Origin: an uncultured bacterium
GTDB taxonomy: Bacteria > Krumholzibacteriota > Krumholzibacteriia > LZORAL124-64-63
Direction: 5' to 3'
Assembly: GCA_937864225.1 (NCBI GenBank)
Contig: CALMJK010000002.1
Span: 193,916 to 257,915 of the forward strand
DNA length: 64,000 nucleotides
Positions within the stretch are counted from its first letter, which is position 1. The number at the start of each line of letters is the position of its first letter. Both the position numbers and the translations under genes were made by a program. Shown here in pieces: positions 8,504-17,758 of the stretch. The notes under the pieces are model-generated. The model saw nothing but the letters and a program-made list of their open reading frames with translations, had not been told where the DNA came from and searched no databases.

Positions 8504-8914
8504 CTATATCTCCACGGCCCCCTCGGCGACCAGTTCTTCGATCTTGGCCACCACCGTCTCCAGCTCGAACGGCTTGTAGAGGCAGGCGTCGGCCCGGGAC
8601 CAAGTGGCGATGAACTTCTCGCGTTCCGGGCTGTTCACGCGCCGGGCGGTGAGCAGCAGGATCGGGAAGCGCCGCGCGCCCGGTCCGGTGTCCATCCACT
8701 CCTTGAGCAGCCGGCTGACCTCGTAGCCGTTGCAGCCCGGCAGCATGACGTCCAGGAGCAGGACATCCGGCGGGGAGGCCTTGGCCCGCTCCAGCGCCTC
8801 GAGGCCGTCGTAGGCCGTGGTCACCTCGTAACCCCTCAACTGCAGGCTGTATTCGAGAGTCTCCACGATGTCCGGCTCGTCGTCCACGACCATCACTTTG
8901 ATCGGTTCGGTCAT
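8504..8914 (-). CDS. Single-domain response regulator (CheY-like receiver)
   Basis: 136 residues consisting only of a receiver domain. The acidic pocket is VVDDEPD, the phospho-acceptor is Asp55 in LLLDVMLPG, the conserved Thr lies in LLLTAR and the Lys in LYKPFE. There is no DNA-binding or enzymatic output domain. The start codon overlaps the stop of the upstream kinase (TGATG, 8912-8916) after a GGAGGAAA site, so the two are translationally coupled and almost certainly partners. Output is presumably by protein-protein contact; target unknown. Confidence 0.93.
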   Translation of the reverse strand: MTEPIKVMVVDDEPDIVETLEYSLQLRGYEVTTAYDGLEALERAKASPPDVLLLDVMLPGCNGYEVSRLLKEWMDTGPGARRFPILLLTARRVNSPEREKFIATWSRADACLYKPFELETVVAKIEELVAEGAVEI

Positions 8915-11028
8915 CAGATTTCCTCCGTTTGAGGGGCGGCGGACCACTCCGCCACCCGAGGCCCGCTCGCGCCCAGGTCCGGATCGCCCCAGGCGGGGGC
9001 GTCCAGGGAGCCCGGCAGGTCCCACGCCGTCCTCTCGAGCCAGGCGGGCGCGCCCGGGCGCGCGCGCTCGACCTCCCACGCCGCCGCCAGCCTCGACCAC
9101 TCCTGCACGAGCGCCACCCACAGCCCCGGCGCCGGCTCTTCCAGGCCGTCCGCGAGGGCCGCGTCGGCGCCGACGCCGAACGGTCCGTCCGGCGCCGCCA
9201 GCGGGCCGATCGCTCCGTCCGCCGATCCCTCGAGCCGCGCGACGAACTCGCGCACCACGCGTGCGGCGCGGCGCAGCTGGGCAGCGTCGCCCGTCTCGTC
9301 CGGTCGCCGCGCGTCGAGCACGGCCAGGCGCGCGCGGGGACGCCGCTGGCGAAGGCTCCGCAGGCGCCGCATGGCCACCAGCACCCGCTCGGACTGCGGG
9401 TCGCGCGGCAGGATGATCCAGACCGTGGTTCCCGAGCCCGGACTGCTGTCCAGGGAGATGTGCCCCCCGTGCGCCTCGACCAGGGTGCGCGTGATGTGCA
9501 GGCCCAGGCCTGTGCCCGGCGCGCCGCCCGTCTCGCCTTCGGCGCGCGAGAAGGGCTGGAACACGGTGCGCCGCAGCTCTTCGTTCATGCCGATCCCGTT
9601 GTCCTCCACGACCAGGGCGAAGGTGCGCATGGGCAGGAAATAGCGCTCGGCCAGGGCCCGCGCGTCGGCCGGCGCCCCGCTGCTGGCACACGGGTTGAGC
9701 CAGACCCGGACACGCCCCCCTTCCTGGGTGAATTTCAGGGCGTTGCCAATTGTGTTGTGCAGCATCTGCGTGATCTTGTCCCCGTCGATGTGGGCGGGGA
9801 ACGGCTCGTTGCCGCAATCGCATTCCAGGGTGACCCGTCGCTGGCGCGCCGTCGCGGCGAACAGCTCCATCGATTCGCGCAACAGGGTCACGAGGTTCAT
9901 CGTCCGGCGGTTCAGCTCCAGTCGCCCCGCCGTCGCGCGCGAGACGTCCAACAGGTCGTTGATGAGGCGGTTCAGGCGATCGATGTTCCGCATCGTCATG
10001 CTCAGGAAGTGCTCTGCCGACGCCGAGAGCGTGCCCGCCTCCCCGCGCAGCAGCAGCCCCACCGAACTTTTCATGCTGGTCAGGGGCGTGCGCAGTTCGT
10101 GGCTGATGGTGGAGATCGCCTCGGCGCTGCGGCTCTCCGCCTGGACCTCGGCGGTCGCGTCGCGGACGGAAACCACCCGGCCGTCACGGCCGTGGCGGCT
10201 AACGATCCGGCCGCCCATGGCCACCTCGAGCGTCGCGTCGCGCGTGCGGGACGCGCGCAGGAGCTCGCGGTCGGTCCCCGCTTCTTCGAGCCGCCGCGCG
10301 GCGCCGGCCAGCCACAGGGCCCAGCCCCGCCCCTCCTCACCCACGCCGGCGCGCAGGGTGTTTTCAGCCGCGGGATTGGCCAGCGCCAGCGCGTCCCCCG
10401 CGATGATGGCCAGGGCGCAGGGCGCCGCCTCCCAGGCCATCGCCAGCGGCCAGCCATCGTCGGCCGGCGTCTGCGCGCCGCCTCGTCCGCCGATCGCCAG
10501 CGCGGACATACCGAGCGACCAGGCCGCGTGCAATTCCTGCACGGCGGGCCCGTCGCGCGCGACGGCGTCGCGTCGTCCCGCCAGCAGCGCCACGCGCTCC
10601 TCGGCCGCGGCCCCGTCGGGCGGCAGGGGCAGCGACAGCGCGCAGGCCAAGTCGACCCGGCGCAGGAACGCAGTGCCGGGTTGGAAGGGGTCGGCGGCCA
10701 GCGAGAGCCAACGCGGCGTCGTGGCGCCGTCCCCGTGCAGCGGGCTCAACCGCGAACCGAGCGCTTCCAGGAAGAGCGCGCGATCCGTGCCGCGAATCGC
10801 GCCGGCCAGGACGCGCACCGTCAGTTCTCCCTGGCCCGCCGGCCGCCAAGCCACGACCAGGGCCACCGGAAAACCGGCGCGCTGCAGCGCCCACGCCGCC
10901 AGTCGCCAGCGGCGTCGGGCGTTCGGCTGGCGCAGCACGGCCTCGACCAGACGCAGGCCCTGCACGGTGGCCGGCGGGGGCTGCGCCCCGCGACGCCCTC
11001 GGAAAATCCTGCTCAGACCGGTGGGCAA
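8914..11028 (-). CDS. Cytoplasmic sensor histidine kinase with extra C-terminal region
   Basis: 704 residues from a TTG start after a GGGGGTAGGAA site. No membrane segments are evident, so it is probably cytosolic. The order is: an N-terminal GAF-like region (about 1-190, assignment tentative); a PAS-like segment (about 195-250); a HisKA domain with phospho-acceptor His310 in ISHELRTPL; and a HATPase with N box NTIGNALKFT, G1 EDNGIGM and G2 GTGLGLHI. About 200 residues remain after the ATPase (from RDPQSERVL onward). They do not match a receiver or Hpt domain I recognise; a degenerate GGDEF-like fold is a weak guess. The receiver gene is coupled downstream. Confidence 0.88.
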   Translation of the reverse strand: MPTGLSRIFRGRRGAQPPPATVQGLRLVEAVLRQPNARRRWRLAAWALQRAGFPVALVVAWRPAGQGELTVRVLAGAIRGTDRALFLEALGSRLSPLHGDGATTPRWLSLAADPFQPGTAFLRRVDLACALSLPLPPDGAAAEERVALLAGRRDAVARDGPAVQELHAAWSLGMSALAIGGRGGAQTPADDGWPLAMAWEAAPCALAIIAGDALALANPAAENTLRAGVGEEGRGWALWLAGAARRLEEAGTDRELLRASRTRDATLEVAMGGRIVSRHGRDGRVVSVRDATAEVQAESRSAEAISTISHELRTPLTSMKSSVGLLLRGEAGTLSASAEHFLSMTMRNIDRLNRLINDLLDVSRATAGRLELNRRTMNLVTLLRESMELFAATARQRRVTLECDCGNEPFPAHIDGDKITQMLHNTIGNALKFTQEGGRVRVWLNPCASSGAPADARALAERYFLPMRTFALVVEDNGIGMNEELRRTVFQPFSRAEGETGGAPGTGLGLHITRTLVEAHGGHISLDSSPGSGTTVWIILPRDPQSERVLVAMRRLRSLRQRRPRARLAVLDARRPDETGDAAQLRRAARVVREFVARLEGSADGAIGPLAAPDGPFGVGADAALADGLEEPAPGLWVALVQEWSRLAAAWEVERARPGAPAWLERTAWDLPGSLDAPAWGDPDLGASGPRVAEWSAAPQTEEI

Positions 11029-11160
11029 TTCCTACCCCCGTCCGTCCTCAATCGCAGTGACGCGCTCGTCGCGAGCCATCGCAAACGTGTCTGGAAAAGG
11101 GCTGCAATCGGCATGCCAGGGGCTTGCGGCCCCGTCGGAAGGCGATAAGCGGCCGCCGGC

Positions 11161-12138
11161 TCAGTCGCCGTAGCCGCTTGGATGGGCGCGGTGCCAGGCC
11201 CAGGCGTCGGCCACGATCTGCGGCAGATCGCTGTGGGCGGGACGCCAGCCCAGCAGTTGGCGCGCGCGCTCGTTCGAGGCGACCAGCCTGGCCGGATCGC
11301 CCGGGCGGCGGGCCGCGACGGCGGGAGCCAGGGCGCGCCCGGTCGCGCGGGCGACGGCGTCCAAGACCTCGCGCACCGACCAGCCCCTGCCCCCGCCGAG
11401 GTTCAGCGGCGTGAAGCCGGGCCGGTCGGCCCACTCGAGCGCGAGCGCGTGCGCCTCGGCGAGGTCGGCGACGTGCACGTAGTCACGCACGCAGGTGCCG
11501 TCCGGCGTGGGGTAGTCGTCGCCGAAGATCTGGAACTCGACGGCCTGGTCCAGCAGAGAGCGCAGCAGTCGCGGGATGAGGTGCGTCTCCGGTTCGTGGT
11601 GTTCGCCGCGCTGGCCGTCCGCGCCCGCGGCGTTGAAGTAGCGCAGCGCCACGGCCGCCAGGCCATGCGCGCGCGCCGCGTCCGCCAGGATCTGTTCCAT
11701 GGCGAGCTTCGTGCGGCCGTACGTGTTGACCGGCGCCAGGGGCGCGTCTTCGGGAATCGGCACGGACGGCGGCTCGCCGTAGACCGCGGCGCTCGACGAG
11801 AACACGCAGCGGGCGGCTCCCCCGGCGACGAGACGCTCGAGCAGGGCCACGGCGGCGCCCAGGTTGTCCCGCCAGTAGTCCAACGGGCGCGCTTGCGACT
11901 GCGCCACCAGGCTGCGCGCCGCGAAGTGCACCACGCCGTCGAAGGGCCGCGCGAAGACGCGCGCGAGCAGGTCGCGGTCTTCGAGGCGACCCCGGTGCAG
12001 CACGGCCCCCGGCGGCACGGCGGCGACGTGGCCCGTGCTGAGGTCGTCGAGGATTTCCACGCTCCAGCCCCTGGCCAGCAGCCGGGCCGCGGTCACGCTG
12101 CCGATGTAGCCGGCGCCGCCGCTCACGAGCACCCTCAT
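11161..12138 (-). CDS. galE: UDP-glucose 4-epimerase
   Basis: 325 residues, an extended short-chain dehydrogenase with NAD-binding GGAGYIGS at the N-terminus, catalytic Ser in FSSSAAVYG and YGRTK holding the catalytic Tyr and Lys. The substrate-specific segments ALRYFNAAGAD and TPDGTCVRDYVHV are GalE-like. It interconverts UDP-glucose and UDP-galactose for surface polysaccharide synthesis. The ATG overlaps the uvrA stop (ATGA, 12135-12138), an unusual pairing of repair and sugar metabolism genes. Specificity for the N-acetylated sugar cannot be excluded. Confidence 0.93.
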   Translation of the reverse strand: MRVLVSGGAGYIGSVTAARLLARGWSVEILDDLSTGHVAAVPPGAVLHRGRLEDRDLLARVFARPFDGVVHFAARSLVAQSQARPLDYWRDNLGAAVALLERLVAGGAARCVFSSSAAVYGEPPSVPIPEDAPLAPVNTYGRTKLAMEQILADAARAHGLAAVALRYFNAAGADGQRGEHHEPETHLIPRLLRSLLDQAVEFQIFGDDYPTPDGTCVRDYVHVADLAEAHALALEWADRPGFTPLNLGGGRGWSVREVLDAVARATGRALAPAVAARRPGDPARLVASNERARQLLGWRPAHSDLPQIVADAWAWHRAHPSGYGD

Positions 12139-14939
12139 TCTCCCGCCCCTTCCCGGCGTCCGCCGGCGCCGCCGCGCCGCCGCGCGAGGTACAGTCCGGT
12201 CACCGAGGCGCCGCATTCCGCCACCTCGGCCGGCGTGCCTTCGGCCACGAGCGCTCCCCCGGCCTCGCCGCCGCCCGGACCCAGGTCGATGATCCAGTCG
12301 GCCTGCTCCACGAGATCGAGATTGTGCTCGATCACGACGACGCCGTGCCCCTGGTCGACCAGGTCGTGCAACACCCGCACCAGCGCGCCGATGTCGTCGA
12401 GGTGCAGGCCCGTGGTCGGCTCGTCCAGAAGATAAAGGTTGCGGCGGCCGCCTGGAACCGCCAGTTCGCGCGCGATCTTCAGGCGTTGGCTCTCGCCGCC
12501 CGAGAGGGTCGGCGCCGGCTGCCCGAGTTGCAGGTAGCCCAGCCCCACCCGTTTCAGGATCCAGAGACGCTCGGTGATCGCCGTCTGCCCCGCGAAGAAC
12601 GCGAGCGCCTCCTCCACCGTGAGCGAGAGCACCTGCGCGATGTCCAGCCCCCGATAGCGCACCTGCAGGGTCGCGGGGTTGAACCGGTTGCCGCCGCACT
12701 CCTCGCACGGCACGCTGATGTCCGCCATGAAATGCATCTCGACGCGATGCTCGCCCAGCCCCTGGCAGGCCGGGCAGCGCCCGCCCGCCGTGTTGAAGCT
12801 GAAGCGCCCCGCGGGCCAGCCCCGCGTCCGGGCCTCGAGCGTCGCGGCGAACAGGTCGCGGATCGGCGCCAAGACCTGCAGAAAGGTGGCGGGGTTGCTG
12901 CGACTGGTGCGGCCGATCGCGGTCTGGTCCACCCGCACGACCTTGTCGATCGACTCGGCCCCCTGCAGCGCGGTGAACGGGTGAGCGCGACCCGCCCCGC
13001 CGGCCGCCTTGCCGACCAGTCCGTCGTGCAGGCAGCCGTTGAGCAGGCTGCTCTTGCCCGAGCCCGACACGCCCGTCAGGCAGACCAAGCGGCCGAGCGG
13101 GATGCGGACGTCGATGCCCCGCAGGTTGTGCTTGCGCGCTCCCCGCACGATGAGTTGGCGGGGCGTGCCGTCGCGACCGCCCCCCGGACGCGACAAGCGG
13201 CGCTCGCCACGCAGGTAGGCCGCGGTCAGCGTCCGTCCCTCCGCCATCAGGGTCGCCAGCGGTCCCTGGAAAACGACGTGCCCGCCGTCGCGGCCGGCGC
13301 CGGGCCCGAGTTCGACGAAATGATCGGCGGCCCGCAGCACGGACAGGTCGTGCTCCACGACCACGACCGTGTTGTCGCCGGCGACCAAGTCGCGCAGGGT
13401 CTCGATGAGGCGTTCCACGTCGGCCGCGTGCAGGCCGGTCGTCGGCTCGTCGAGCACGTAGAGGGTGTCCACGAGGCGCGAGCCGAGCGCGTTCGCCAGA
13501 TGGATGCGCTGCGCTTCGCCGCCGGAGAGGGTCCGCGTGAGACGATCGAGGGTCAGGTAGCCCAGTCCGACCCGCGTCAGGAAACGCAGTCGGTGGACGA
13601 TCTCGTCGCGCACGTCGCCCGCGGCGGCCAGGGCCGCGCGGGACAGCCGCAACGCCGCCACCTTGGCGAGGGCGGCGTCGACCGGCAACCGGCCCAAGGC
13701 GCCGATGTCCAGGCCGTTGACGCGCACCGCCAGCGCCTCGGGACGCAGGCGCGATCCCCCGCAGGCGCGGCACGCCGTGTCCCCCATGAAGCGTCGCGTG
13801 AAGAAGCGGTGGTGCTCCTTGTCCATCCGCCGGCGCATCTCTTCGAGAAAGGGGATCACGCCCACGTACTCGCCCGCGCGCGCCTCCAGCACCAGCCGTT
13901 GCTGCTCGCCGCTCAGGTTGCGCCACGGCACGTCGGTCGGAATCTTCCGGCCCCGGCAGAAGCGCACGAGCTGCGCGAACTGACGCGCGAAACTCTGCGC
14001 GCGCCAGGGCTTCACGGCCCCGTCCATGACGGTCAGCCCGGTGTCCGGCACGAGCTTGGCCTCGTCGAACTCGAGACGGTTGCCGAAACCGCGGCACGCC
14101 GGACAGGCCCCTTGCGGCGAATTGAACGAGAACAGGTGAGGCGTCGGCTCCGGGAACGGACGGCCGCAGCCATCGCACGCGAGTTGGGCGGTGAAGACCC
14201 GCCGTTCGACCAGCGCGTCGTCGCGCAGGACGAGCTGCCCTCCGGCCTGTCGAAAGGCGAGCTCCGCCGCCTCGACGAAACGGCTGCGCGCGGCCGGCGC
14301 GAGGGCGAGACGATCCACGACCACGTCCACGTCGGCGCCGGCCTCGGCGCCGGCCGGCGCGGCGGCGATCTCCTCGAGGCGGCGCAGCGCGCCGCCCGCC
14401 ACGACGCGTCGGAAACCTTGGACCAGCAGCGGCGCGGCCCACGTCTGCGCCGGCGCGCCGGTCGTCACCGCCAGCGGCCAGCAGATCAGCACGGGCGTCT
14501 GCGCGCCCCACTGCGCGCGCGCCTTGCGCCACGCCGACGCCGCCGTGTCGCGCGCGACCTTCCGGCCGCAATCGGGACAGACGATCGTGCCGCAGCGCGC
14601 GAAGAGAACACGCAGGTAGTCGTTGATCTCGGTGACCGTGCCGACGGTGCTGCGCCCGCTGCGCGCCGCGTTGCGCTGTTCGATCGCGATGGCGGGGCTG
14701 ATGCCGTCGATCCACTCGACGTCGGGCTTGGGCAGGCGCTCGAGGAACTGGCGCGCGTAGGTGGACAGCGATTCCACGTAGCACCGCTGCCCCTCGGCAT
14801 AGAGCGTGTCGAAGACCAGGGACGACTTGCCCGAGCCGGAAACGCCCGAAACGACCGTCAGCCGACCCCGCGGGATGTCCACGTCACAGCTTTTCAAATT
14901 GTGCTGGCGGGCGCCGCGGATGCGGATCAGGTCGGTCAC
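12135..14939 (-). CDS. uvrA: Excinuclease ABC subunit A
   Basis: 934 residues. It is the damage-scanning ATPase of nucleotide excision repair, which loads UvrB. Two ABC modules are present: P-loops GVSGSGKSSL in both halves, signature motifs LSGGEAQRI and LSGGESQRL, and Walker B LDEPTTGLH twice. Zinc modules are seen as CDGCGR...CPAC in the first half and CPACQGLG...CEECGG in the second. The frame continues far upstream, but the GTG at 14939, opening VTDLIRIRGARQHNL after a GAGGAG site, matches the family start. It is divergent from mazG. Confidence 0.97.
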   Translation of the reverse strand: MTDLIRIRGARQHNLKSCDVDIPRGRLTVVSGVSGSGKSSLVFDTLYAEGQRCYVESLSTYARQFLERLPKPDVEWIDGISPAIAIEQRNAARSGRSTVGTVTEINDYLRVLFARCGTIVCPDCGRKVARDTAASAWRKARAQWGAQTPVLICWPLAVTTGAPAQTWAAPLLVQGFRRVVAGGALRRLEEIAAAPAGAEAGADVDVVVDRLALAPAARSRFVEAAELAFRQAGGQLVLRDDALVERRVFTAQLACDGCGRPFPEPTPHLFSFNSPQGACPACRGFGNRLEFDEAKLVPDTGLTVMDGAVKPWRAQSFARQFAQLVRFCRGRKIPTDVPWRNLSGEQQRLVLEARAGEYVGVIPFLEEMRRRMDKEHHRFFTRRFMGDTACRACGGSRLRPEALAVRVNGLDIGALGRLPVDAALAKVAALRLSRAALAAAGDVRDEIVHRLRFLTRVGLGYLTLDRLTRTLSGGEAQRIHLANALGSRLVDTLYVLDEPTTGLHAADVERLIETLRDLVAGDNTVVVVEHDLSVLRAADHFVELGPGAGRDGGHVVFQGPLATLMAEGRTLTAAYLRGERRLSRPGGGRDGTPRQLIVRGARKHNLRGIDVRIPLGRLVCLTGVSGSGKSSLLNGCLHDGLVGKAAGGAGRAHPFTALQGAESIDKVVRVDQTAIGRTSRSNPATFLQVLAPIRDLFAATLEARTRGWPAGRFSFNTAGGRCPACQGLGEHRVEMHFMADISVPCEECGGNRFNPATLQVRYRGLDIAQVLSLTVEEALAFFAGQTAITERLWILKRVGLGYLQLGQPAPTLSGGESQRLKIARELAVPGGRRNLYLLDEPTTGLHLDDIGALVRVLHDLVDQGHGVVVIEHNLDLVEQADWIIDLGPGGGEAGGALVAEGTPAEVAECGASVTGLYLARRRGGAGGRREGAGE

Positions 14940-15018
14940 GGGTGCTCCTCGCACGGGCGCCCCACGGATGCTATCGTGGGGAGGGCGCCGCCGGGCCGGC
15001 CGGCCCGGCCAACCCGTG

Positions 15019-15048
15019 ATGATAGCGCCGCCGCGGCGGCGCCGCCAA
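15019..15048 (-). promoter_or_regulatory. Putative uvrA promoter
   Basis: Minus strand TTGGCG (15048-15043), 18 bases, then TATCAT (15024-15019, five of six consensus bases). It sits 80 bases before the uvrA start in the uvrA/mazG divergent region. A palindromic CCCACGATAGCATCCGTGGG lies between promoter and gene. No SOS box is evident. Confidence 0.5.
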
Positions 15049-15074
15049 AAGGAAAAACCGGGACGGGAGACGAG

Positions 15075-15932
15075 ATGCCGCTGGCCCACACCGAGACCCT
15101 GCTCGCGACCATCCGCGCCCTGCGCGCGCCCGGAGGCTGCCCCTGGGACCGCAAGCAGACGCTGGCCGACGCCGCCCGTCATCTCATGGAAGAGGCGGGC
15201 GAACTGTTGGAGGCGGCGCTGTCCGGCGACCTCGCGCACGCGGAGGAGGAACTCGCCGATCTGCTCTACATGATCTGCTTCTGCCGCGAGATCCTGGGCG
15301 AGGCGCGCGCGGTCTCGTTCGAGGACATCGCGCGTCTTGGCCACGAGAAGCTGGTCCGCCGCCACCCGCACGTGTTCGGCGAGCGCACGGCGCGCGACCA
15401 GGCCGAGAGCCAGGAAAGATGGAACGAGGTCAAGGCGGCGGAGCGCCGCGCGCGCGGCGTGGACACGTCCCGCGAGTCCGTGCTGAAGGACTTGCCGGCG
15501 GCCGGCTCCCCGCTCACGCAGGCCGCGCTCTACCAGGAGAACGCCGCGACGGTCGGCTTCGCCTGGCCGGACGACGCCGGGGCCTGGCGCAAATTGGACG
15601 AGGAGCTGGGCGAGTTGCGCGCCGCCGCCGCCGCGGCCGACGGCGCGGCCGTCGGCCGCGAGCTCGGCGACGCGCTGTTCGCGCTCGCGGGGCTGGCGCG
15701 GCGGCTCGGCCACCCGCCCGACGACGCGCTACGCCTGGCCAACCGCCGTTTTCGCGACCGCTTTCAGGCGCTCGAGGCCCGGTACGATTGGTCGCGCGAG
15801 CGGCTCCGACACGCGCCGCCGGCCGAGTTGCTCGCCGCCTGGCGCCAGACCGCTCAGCGCGCGCCCGACGTGTCGGGCGGCGCCGACACGGAGGCGTCGG
15901 GACAGCCGTCGTCGTCCGACACGCCGTCGTAG
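15075..15932 (+). CDS. mazG: Nucleoside triphosphate pyrophosphohydrolase MazG
   Basis: 285 residues starting MPLAHTETLLATIR after GGGAGACGAG. The first MazG domain has GGCPWDRKQT and the metal-binding EEAGELLEA...EEELADLLY helices; a second, more degenerate MazG half follows (EELGELRAA...ELGDALFAL). The family hydrolyses dNTPs/NTPs to monophosphates and pyrophosphate as a house-cleaning activity. The tail beyond the conserved part (about 30 residues, rich in Ser/Thr/Pro) is encoded opposite the 3' end of the convergent TSP3-repeat gene; the genes share 79 bases (15854-15932). Confidence 0.93.
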   Translation: MPLAHTETLLATIRALRAPGGCPWDRKQTLADAARHLMEEAGELLEAALSGDLAHAEEELADLLYMICFCREILGEARAVSFEDIARLGHEKLVRRHPHVFGERTARDQAESQERWNEVKAAERRARGVDTSRESVLKDLPAAGSPLTQAALYQENAATVGFAWPDDAGAWRKLDEELGELRAAAAAADGAAVGRELGDALFALAGLARRLGHPPDDALRLANRRFRDRFQALEARYDWSRERLRHAPPAELLAAWRQTAQRAPDVSGGADTEASGQPSSSDTPS

Positions 15933-17386
15933 TCCTCGGCCTCGCCGGGACAGCGATCGCGCGCGTCGTCGATCCCGTCGAGATCGTTGTCGGGGTCGGG
16001 ACAGCCGTCCCCGTCCTCGAAGCCGTCGGAGTCCTCGGCCAGGGTCGGGCAGCGGTCCTGGTCGTCGGCGACGCCGTCGCCGTCGCTGTCGATCCGCTGC
16101 TCGGGGCAACCGTCGCCGTCGCGGTCCCCGTCCCGGTCCTCGGCCGCGTTGGGGCACGCGTCGAGCGCGTCGGGGATGGCGTCGCCGTCGTTGTCGGGAT
16201 CGGGAATGCCGTCCTCGTCCTCCCAGCCGTCGCGATCCTCGGACCGGTCGGGAGCTCCGTCCAGGGCGTCGGGCACGCCGTCGCCGTCGTTGTCGGCATC
16301 GGGACAGCCGTCCCGGTCGCGCCAGCCATCGCGGTCCTCAGGCGTGTCCGGGCAGGCGTCGCCGCGGTCGGGCACCCCGTCGCGGTCCCGGTCGCGCCCG
16401 CCGACCGGCAGCGCGCGCGACAGCGCGAGGCGGTAGGTAAGATCCGGCAGGACCGGCACGAACGGCGTGTCCGGGGCATCTCGCGACAGGGAGACGTCGC
16501 ACGAGGCCGACAGGCCCCACCCTTGCGCGCCTCCCCAGTGCAGGCCCGGCGTCAGAAAGCGCGGGAATTCCCGCACCGCGGCGCCGTGGCCCAGCGGCAG
16601 GCGCGCCTCCGTGAACTCGAGGTAGAGCGTGGTCGCGGCGGCCCGCAGCTCGGCGGCGCCCCCGAGGATCAGCCAGTCGTTGTCGCCGGGGTCGCCGTCT
16701 GGCGCCACCGCTGGATAGAGCGGCGGCCAGGGTTCGTAGAGCCCCTCCGGCGACAGACCGTCAACGTCCGGGACGGCCCCGCGCCCTCCATCCGGGTTCC
16801 AGCGCCGCCCGAGGCTAAGATGCAGGCGCAGCTCCGGAAAGTCGCTCGCGCGCCACAGGCGCACCGCGGCCGCCACCGCCGCCTCGGGCGCCGCCTCCGT
16901 CTCGCCATACCCCGGCCGGCTGGCGCCCGTGGGCAGGGTCGCGCCCACGCGCGCGGCCAGGGCGAGCGCGCGCCACGGCGAAGGCAGCGCGACCGTGGCG
17001 CCCAGGTTCGCGTCGCCGAGCCCGCCCCCGCCCGGCGGCAGGTAGCCGTCGGGCGCGGACCAAGCGCGCCACGGGACCGCGGCCTGCAGGCGCAGCCAGG
17101 TCAGCGCGCCGTACTCCAGCCCCAGCCGCACCGCGTACAGGTCGCCCTCCACGAAGGCGCCCGCGGGCTCGGGCAGATCCACCATCCCCCATTCGCCCCC
17201 GAGTTCGACGAGCAGCAAGCCGTCCGGGGGCAGCACCGCGCTCGGCAGCCGGTGCAGCGCGCCGACCCGCGCGTCGGCGACCGGAAACAGCGCGCTGTCC
17301 GCGTCGTCCGCGCCCGGGTCCCGGGCGAAGGGGGCGGCCGCGGCCAGCAACACGCCGGCGCAGCTCATGGCCGCCGCGAGCTTCAT
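15854..17386 (-). CDS. Secreted/outer-membrane protein with C-terminal thrombospondin type-3 repeats
   Basis: 510 residues. A signal peptide (MKLAAAMSCAGVLLAAAAPFA) precedes about 320 residues with alternating hydrophobic strands and glycine/proline turns, compatible with a beta-barrel-type domain. Then come roughly 150 residues of Asp-rich calcium-binding TSP3 repeats (DxDxDGxxDxxDxCP pattern). Such repeats often link an outer-membrane barrel to an OmpA-like domain, but here the protein ends after the repeats with no OmpA peptidoglycan-binding domain. The ATG overlaps the stop of the DUF1844 gene (ATGA, 17383-17386). The 3' end runs antisense into mazG. Function unknown; a surface structural or binding role is inferred. 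Confidence 0.78.
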   Translation of the reverse strand: MKLAAAMSCAGVLLAAAAPFARDPGADDADSALFPVADARVGALHRLPSAVLPPDGLLLVELGGEWGMVDLPEPAGAFVEGDLYAVRLGLEYGALTWLRLQAAVPWRAWSAPDGYLPPGGGGLGDANLGATVALPSPWRALALAARVGATLPTGASRPGYGETEAAPEAAVAAAVRLWRASDFPELRLHLSLGRRWNPDGGRGAVPDVDGLSPEGLYEPWPPLYPAVAPDGDPGDNDWLILGGAAELRAAATTLYLEFTEARLPLGHGAAVREFPRFLTPGLHWGGAQGWGLSASCDVSLSRDAPDTPFVPVLPDLTYRLALSRALPVGGRDRDRDGVPDRGDACPDTPEDRDGWRDRDGCPDADNDGDGVPDALDGAPDRSEDRDGWEDEDGIPDPDNDGDAIPDALDACPNAAEDRDGDRDGDGCPEQRIDSDGDGVADDQDRCPTLAEDSDGFEDGDGCPDPDNDLDGIDDARDRCPGEAEDYDGVSDDDGCPDASVSAPPDTSGAR

Positions 17387-17730
17387 GCCCCGCGCTCCCG
17401 CTCCCCGTCGCCCGCCGGCGGGTCGGACGGCGACTGGGCCGCGGCGCGCTCGCGCTTGACCTCGTCCAGCCAGTTCATCTGAAGCTCCATCACCGCCGTG
17501 CTCAACACGCGCGCGACTTCGCGCGGCACCGTCGGCCCGCACTTGGCCTTGAGCATCTCGAGCACGTCGATCGTCGCGCGCGCCTGCTCCAGGTCGCGGG
17601 CGATCTCGCCCGTCTGTGGATGGACCAGCTTCCCCAATTGCTGCATGCCCGCCGTCTGGAGCGAGAGAACCAGGCCGAGCAACACCTGGTCGTGACGGTC
17701 GAGCGTCTGCCCGTCCCTCTGGTCGTCCAC
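17383..17730 (-). CDS. DUF1844 domain protein
   Basis: About 115 residues. The pattern RHDQVLLGLVLSLQTAGMQQLGKL, with HPQTGEIARDLEQARATIDVLEML after it, is characteristic of DUF1844, a small soluble helical family of unknown function common in Acidobacteria, Planctomycetes and candidate phyla. Of two in-frame GTG codons, the second (17730) is better spaced from the GGAGG site; using the first would add two residues. It is coupled to the downstream TSP3-repeat gene by an ATGA overlap. Confidence 0.82.
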   Translation of the reverse strand: MDDQRDGQTLDRHDQVLLGLVLSLQTAGMQQLGKLVHPQTGEIARDLEQARATIDVLEMLKAKCGPTVPREVARVLSTAVMELQMNWLDEVKRERAAAQSPSDPPAGDGERERGA

Positions 17731-17758
17731 GGTCACCTCCGGCCGGCGGGCGCCCGCT

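Noticed and set aside
12324..15074. A long N-terminal extension of MazG on the plus strand
   Set aside because: It is antisense to uvrA; the MazG family start is at 15075 with a good ribosome site.
15880..16420. Tandem DNA repeats (possible CRISPR or VNTR)
   Set aside because: The periodicity comes from Asp-rich TSP3 codons (GAC/GAT) of a coding gene; unit lengths vary and there are no spacers.
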